A DNA stretch of 64,000 nucleotides from DATBSL01 sp964561785 (lineage in GTDB: Bacteria > Acidobacteriota > Vicinamibacteria > Fen-336). The stretch covers positions 76,402-140,401 of the forward strand of contig CAZLRF010000003.1 in NCBI GenBank assembly GCA_964561785.1. Reading direction: 5' to 3'. Below, piece after piece: positions 60,574-64,000 of this stretch (its first letter is position 1; every line of letters begins with the position of its first letter). The position numbers were made by a program, and so were the translations under genes. The notes under the pieces were generated by a model. That model had not been told where the DNA came from and ran no database searches. It worked only from the letters and a program-made list of their open reading frames with translations.

Positions 60574-61174
60574 TCAGGCCCGCATCAGCCGCAGCGCCAC
60601 CACGGTCATGTCGTCGGCTCGCCCGTGGCGCGCGGCCGCGTCGAGAACGGCTGTCGGAAGCTCCGCGAAGGGTCCGGCGAAGGAGGAGCGGATCGTCCGC
60701 TCGAGGCCGGGTGTCCCGAGCGGCGTCCAGGCCCCGTCGGAGGCCAGGATCAGCACGTCGCGGGGAGCGAGCGCGCACCGGAACACGGCGGGCGCCGTCT
60801 CGCCCGACCCGAGCCGGGCCTTCGTCGCCGCGTCGGTCAGGAGCCGGGTCGGCCCCTCGATGGGCACGACGTACGCCCGCGCCCACGACCGCCGCCGCGA
60901 CGAGCGTCGCCTCCGGCCCCCCGAGGAGCGCCGAGTCGAGCCCCCGCGCCCAGCGCACCCACGTCTCGTCCCGGGAGACATCGCCGGCCGACGCCTCCCG
61001 CAGCCGGGCCTCGAGGAGGGCGAGCGCCCGCTTGCCGACCGACTGCGCGTGTCCCGCCCCGTCGCACAGCGCCGCCCACGGCTGGGGGTGTCGCCCGATC
61101 GCGAACGCGTCCTGGTTCTGCGTCTGCTGCCGGCCCTCCTCCGGCCGCGACTGCCCGAAGCACTCGACCCTCAC
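60574..61174 (-). pseudogene. PP2C-family protein phosphatase gene with one frameshift
   Basis: Begins GTG 61174 (overlapping the GrpE-like gene stop): MRVECFGQSRPEEGRQQTQN, then QDAFAIGRHP and AALCDGAGHAQSVGKRALAL, the first metal motifs of PP2C phosphatases. After TLVAAAVV the frame shifts near 60872-60888. In another frame it goes on AYVVPIEGPTRLLTD, VLILASDGAWTPLG and RADDMTVVALRLM, the end motifs. One base too many in a GC-rich run explains the break. Phosphatases of this class act on Ser/Thr-phosphorylated proteins. It follows the Hsp70/GrpE-like genes and is coupled to them. Confidence 0.8.
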
Positions 61175-61656
61175 GCGAGGTACTCCCCCGCCGGCTCGAG
61201 GAGCGGCCGCTCGACGACGAGCGACCCGAGCCACCAGCCCGGCCGCACCACGCAGTAGAGGCCCCGCTCGCCTGCGCGAGGCTGCCGCACGACCCCGCGC
61301 ACGTCGAACTCGCCGAGTTCCTCGGCCGAGAGCGCCAGCAGCTCGCCGCGTCGCGCGATCGGCGCGAGGCCCAGCGCTCCCGTCAACCGCTCGAGCAGGG
61401 CGGCCGCCCGCTCGCTGCCGAACGCCGCCCCGGCCGCGTCGTCGGAGACCGCGGTCGCGAGGGCGGCCAGCGCCCCGCCGTCCGGCCCGTCACAGAGGCG
61501 GCGCGCGACGGCGAGGCGCGCTGTCGCGTCGCTCCACTCCCGCAGGACCCCGACCTCGTCCCCGAGGCGATCGAGCGCCTGTCCGGCCTGCGCGACGTGG
61601 CGGCGTGCCGACTCGAGCTCGGTGAGGACCGTCCGCCACGACGCCTCGCCCGTCAC
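61171..61656 (-). CDS. GrpE-like partner of the Hsp70-TPR protein
   Basis: A 161-residue protein starting with GTG 61656 (MTGEASWRTVLTELESARRH). A helical first part (AQAGQALDRLGDEVGVLREW) leads to a C-terminal end (FDVRGVVRQPRAGERGLYCV, VRPGWWLGSLVVERPLLEPA) that recalls the GrpE beta domain, where a Gly-Tyr/Trp strand meets RP. Its GTG overlaps the stop of the Hsp70-TPR gene and its own stop overlaps the PP2C start, so all three are coupled. It may be a nucleotide exchange factor for the Hsp70. Similarity is weak. Confidence 0.5.
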   Translation of the reverse strand: MTGEASWRTVLTELESARRHVAQAGQALDRLGDEVGVLREWSDATARLAVARRLCDGPDGGALAALATAVSDDAAGAAFGSERAAALLERLTGALGLAPIARRGELLALSAEELGEFDVRGVVRQPRAGERGLYCVVRPGWWLGSLVVERPLLEPAGEYLA

Positions 61657-64000
61657 GATGCCCTCCGCACGATCGCGCCCGCCTGGCCGGGCAGCAGCGA
61701 TGCGTCGTACGCCGGGCCGACCGCCTCCGCGGGAGCCGCCAGACGGGGGCGCGGGGTCCACGAGCGGTCGCCGAGCTCCTCCGCGACGCGACCTCGCCAC
61801 CCCTCGCGCCACGCGTCGAGCGAGCCGAGGGCGTCGAGCGCCGCCGCGGCGCGCCGGAGCTCCCCCGTCGCCTCCGCGCCCCGGCCGGCCCTCTTCCACA
61901 GAATCGCCCGCCAGGCACGGTACACCCCGTCCGACGGGTTCAGCCGCAGCGCCTCCTCAGCCGAGGCCAGCGCCTCGGCCGCCCGGTCCTGTCGGCTCAG
62001 GAGCAGCGAGAGGTTGAAGTGGTGGGTCGAGTCGCCCGGGTCGGCCTCGCAGGCCTGCCGGTGGTACTTCACGGCCCGGTCGACCTCTCCCAGCCTGTCG
62101 GCCCCGATCGCCATGGTGTGCAGGGCCCACCCGCTCGGCCGCCGGTCGACCTCCATCGCCCGGCGGCCGCGGTCGATCGCCTTCTCGTACTGCTTCTCCT
62201 CGAGGTAGAGGTGCGCCAGCTGCTCCAGTGCGTCGGCGACGCCCGCCGCGATCCCGCCACGGGCCTCCGCCCGGGCCACCAGGTCCTCGAGCTCGGCGAT
62301 CTCCCTCTGCCTCGGGCTCACGACCTCCGGCCGGCAGAGCGGGTTCTGGAGCCGCACCTCGCAGCGCGGGCCCTCGTGGTTCGGAAGAGTGGCCTCGACG
62401 GTGAGCATCTTGTTCCCGTCCAGCCGGACCGCGAGGTCGATCGGCTCCCCCGCCGAGCGCAGCGCGGGCACCGTGAGGTGCTCCACCCCGAGCACCCGCT
62501 CGGGCCCCTCCGCGGCCACCACGATCTGGACGCTGCGCATCATGTCGCGGGGCACCACGAGCCGGCGCGCGACCGCCGCCTTCCCGTCCGCCGGGTACGG
62601 CACCTCGGCGCCGCGCGGGACCACCTCGACGTACCCGCCCTCGAGGGTGAGGACACCGATGCTGTCGGACGTGATCGGCCGCAGGAGCGGATGGCCCATC
62701 ACCTCCAGGAAGAAGGAGTGCAAGGCGGCTCCCTCGCCACCGCCGACAGCGTCCGCGCGACGTCGGGGAAGAGCAGCAGCTCCGCGCCCGGGAAGAAGGA
62801 GGAGAGCGCGGAGCGCACCTGCGGCAGGAGCGTGCTGCCGCCCGCGAGCAGCACCGCGTCCACCTGGCTCGCGTCGAGCCGAGCCTTCCGCAGCGCGTCC
62901 CGCACCGGGACGAAGATCGACGACACGCGGTTCATCTCGGTGTCCCGCGGGCACAAGCCGTCGGGGTCGAGGAAGGGAGCCAGCACGTCGTCGAGCTGGG
63001 CCGGGCTCATCGTCGGCTGCACGAGGGTGATCGAGCGCAGCGGCACGCCCGCCCGCGCCGGCAGATCGACCTGCAGCGTCCGCGGCACGTCGGCCCGGCC
63101 GAGCTTCAGCGACTCGGCCACCGACAGCAGCTGCGGGACGATCCGCTCCTGCTTCTCCGAGAGCGAGACGTCGAGCCGCTCGAGGCCGTTCTGCCGGAGC
63201 AGCTGCGGCAGCAGCACCCGCTCCACGATCGCCGTGTCGACGTTGTCGCCGCCCAGCCGCTCGTACCGGGCGATCGACAGCGGAGCGAGACGGAGCAGCA
63301 GGTCGTCGCGGTCGGCGTGCACCCGCACCACCGACACGTCGCACGTCCCTCCGCCGAAGTCGAAGACGAGCACCGTGCGGGGGTGCGAGAGGTCGAAGAA
63401 GCGCCCGTCCCCGGTGCGGGGACGGCAGGTCAGGAGGTAGTCGAGGAGGGCCGCGTTCGGCTCGTCGAGCAGCGCCTCCTCGGAGAGCGGAAGCCCCGCG
63501 AGGGTCGCCGCCCGGAACGTGTCCTTGCGGGCGGCCAGCTGGAACGAGGCCGGCACCGTCACCACCGCGCGCCCCAGCGGATCGCTCCCCACCTCCGCGT
63601 CCACCGCCCGGGCCAGCTCGGCCAGCACCCGTCCCGCGACCTTGTACGGCGAGTCGTACTCCCGCGAGGCGGCGAGCGGGTAGAACGGCTCGCGCCCCAG
63701 GCCCATCTCGGACTTGGTCGAATAGAAGATCTGCCGCCCCCGCAGCAGCCCGCGGGACCGCGCCTCGCGCGCCCCCTGTCCGACCCACCACTCCCCGGGC
63801 GCCACCTCCGCCACGACCGACGCGAGGAGCGGGCTCGTGATCGTGCCCCCGGCCGTCTCCTGCCGGACCGGCAGCACCGACACCGCCGCGTCGGTGTCGC
63901 CCTCGAGCAGGGCCCGCGCGTCGACGAGCGCCACGGACGAGTTCGTCGTCCCGAGGTCGATCCCGACGTGGTGGCGGGCGTCCTCGATCCGCTCCTGCAC
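61653..64000 (-). pseudogene. Hsp70-family ATPase with TPR tail, frameshifted, at window edge
   Basis: Starts GTG 64000 (or beyond the window): HHVGIDLGTTNSSVALVDAR is the Hsp70 phosphate-1 motif, VLVFDFGGGTCDVSVV is phosphate-2, and VDAVLLAGGSTLLPQVRSAL is the adenosine motif. Near 62733-62752 the frame breaks (ends AREPPCTPSSWR at 62699). In another frame it continues with GEGAALHSFFLEVMGHPLLR, TSDSIGVLTLEGGYVEVVPR and about 4 TPR-like units such as EQLAHLYLEEKQYEKAIDRG and FNLSLLLSRQDRAAEALASA. One G added to GGTGGCG restores the join. The TPR tail replaces the usual helical lid, so clients are probably protein complexes. It heads the three-gene unit. Confidence 0.85.

Overview
The window is very GC-rich, gene-dense chromosomal DNA from a Gram-negative bacterium. 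It encodes BamA, an OmpH/Skp-like chaperone, LptE, LptF/G, lipid A enzymes, LolC/LolD-type proteins and a TonB-type protein. Several features suggest an Acidobacteriota-type genome (Thermoanaerobaculia or Vicinamibacteria-like): an exported SpoIVB/S55-domain protein, DUF4388, an EtfAB plus membrane Fe-S EtfD set, a CehA-type PHP protein and many GTG/TTG starts. This placement is inferred from gene content, not from a marker-gene tree.

Layout. 1-3.2 kb: two exported proteins on the minus strand (beta-propeller and S55 protein). 3.3-9.5 kb: small membrane proteins, then ribH-nusB-lysS-lolC-lolD. 9.5-18.2 kb: an envelope block with clpC-like ATPase, bamA, ompH, a fabZ-lpxA fusion, lpxI and a Gfo/Idh oxidoreductase. 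18.3-22.7 kb: TonB-like protein, SpoIID-domain protein, DUF4388 protein and miaA. 22.7-27.7 kb: fatty-acid synthesis block (DUF177, rpmF, plsX, fabD, fabG, acpP, fabF). 27.7-31.7 kb: etfB-etfA-etfD electron transfer. 31.7-40.8 kb: a deacetylase-like protein, leuS, lptE, holA, rpsT (opposite strand), murJ, xerC/D-like recombinase and metK. 40.8-49.5 kb: PHP hydrolase, an lptF-lptG fusion (opposite strand), thrB-thrC, and a histidine kinase/response regulator pair (opposite strand).

From about 49.6 kb the character changes to accessory genes. There is a possible operator-controlled small zinc-site protein, a HEAT-like protein followed in frame by a TonB-domain remnant, a VOC protein with a histone-H1-like tail, and a LacI-sensor/GGDEF gene that needs two frameshift corrections. 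Then come a coiled-coil protein, a BrnT/BrnA-like toxin-antitoxin operon whose toxin and antitoxin are separated by a third gene, an overlapping small-gene/nucleotidyltransferase pair, and an Hsp70-TPR / GrpE-like / PP2C phosphatase cluster cut by the window end. Six genes or gene remnants here carry frameshifts or premature stops, whereas I saw none in the first 50 kb. Two 35-bp copies of a palindrome-flanked repeat lie at 56242 and 59317, on either side of the toxin-antitoxin operon.

Promoter reading shows TTGACN/TANNNT boxes, several extended -10 elements (TGn-TANNNT), and several genes whose start codon lies only 6-8 nt after the -10 box without a Shine-Dalgarno sequence, suggesting leaderless mRNAs. 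I found no rRNA, tRNA, CRISPR array, complete insertion sequence or origin.
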